Below, piece after piece: positions 6,346 through 6,631 of a stretch of DNA of 6,631 nucleotides. This DNA is from Eubacterium sp. (GTDB taxonomy: Bacteria > Bacillota > Clostridia > Oscillospirales > Acutalibacteraceae), in the NCBI GenBank assembly GCA_017543415.1, contig JAFYGD010000064.1, positions 1 through 6,631 on the forward strand. Direction: 5' to 3'. Within the stretch, counting starts at the first letter, position 1. Each line of letters starts with the position of its first letter. The notes beneath the pieces were generated by a model. It had not been told where the DNA came from and did no database searches. It saw nothing but the letters and a program-made list of their open reading frames with translations. A program made the position numbers and the translations under genes.

Positions 6346-6631
6346 ATGAGCGATGATAAAAGGGTTTATTTTGAACCGAACGTTCAGCCGTCCGGAGGTA
6401 AAAAGAGCGGGGCTATAATTCTTATTGTAATCGCAATAGCGCTTATTGCAGGCGCGGTTGCGGCGGGCGGTTTTTTCATTGTTAAAAACCTTGATAAAAT
6501 TAAGAATTTTGAACCGAAGCTTCCCCAAAACAAATATTCTTCCTTTTCGGAATACGGTTATTCAACGGGCGACGGCGAGGTAAGTGCCGACAAGCTCAGC
6601 GGCATTGACGTTGACTGGGTTGGCGGAAAAA
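6346..6631 (+). CDS. Membrane-anchored protein, 3' end missing; possible DUF4097-like
   Basis: The first 95 codons of an open frame that runs off the window end. The ATG is preceded by a near-perfect GAGGTGAT with 7 bases from GAGG to the start. Residues 1-21 are polar (MSDDKRVYFEPNVQPSGGKK), residues 22-46 form a strong transmembrane helix, and the rest is predicted to be outside the membrane with a Tyr/Ser-rich stretch (64-73). The last visible residues, LSGIDVDWVGGK (84-95), resemble the opening beta-strand of DUF4097 putative-adhesin proteins, where a short IDW.G motif is common. With so little of the domain present, that is a guess. The gene has its own promoter and is separated from the upstream operon by a strong terminator. 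Confidence 0.85.
   Translation, partial: MSDDKRVYFEPNVQPSGGKKSGAIILIVIAIALIAGAVAAGGFFIVKNLDKIKNFEPKLPQNKYSSFSEYGYSTGDGEVSADKLSGIDVDWVGGK

Overview
The window looks like chromosomal DNA of a moderate-GC Firmicute, probably a Clostridia-class gut-type anaerobe. Supporting signs are AGGAGG/GGTGAT-type ribosome binding sites, consensus sigma-A promoters with 17-bp spacers, a PASTA-domain kinase-like protein, an ECF sigma factor paired with a membrane protein, and a NifU-like/GGGtGRT gene pair known mainly from Clostridia and other anaerobes. No mobile element, tRNA, rRNA or CRISPR array is visible. Codon usage looks uniform across the genes.

Layout: (1) Positions 1-60 are AT-rich and carry a good leftward promoter that probably serves a gene just outside the left edge. 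(2) A hairpin terminator at about 58-91 closes a leftward two-gene operon: a NifU/IscU-like scaffold homologue (1126-1818) followed 18 bp later by a GGGtGRT-family protein (109-1107). (3) The 207-bp divergent intergenic region (1819-2025) holds one leftward promoter for that operon and two tandem rightward promoters. (4) 2026-3678 encodes a 550-residue membrane protein with a zinc ribbon, a kinase fold, one transmembrane helix and two PASTA domains; all three catalytic kinase residues appear substituted, so it is predicted to be a pseudokinase. It ends at a strong terminator. (5) A sigma-A-type promoter drives an ECF-like sigma factor (3782-4297) and, one base after its stop codon, a single-pass membrane protein with a large extracytoplasmic beta-propeller domain (4299-6257), the likely sigma regulator. 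A 16-bp perfect-stem terminator follows. (6) A truncated gene with its own promoter starts at 6346: a short cytosolic N-terminus, one transmembrane helix and an extracytoplasmic part resembling DUF4097, cut by the window end.

Taken together, the right two thirds encode three successive single-pass membrane proteins with extracytoplasmic domains and one alternative sigma factor. This suggests an envelope-sensing or signalling neighbourhood, but each unit has its own promoter and terminator, so a joint role is inference. The left operon is an iron-sulfur-associated pair whose exact biochemical role is not established.
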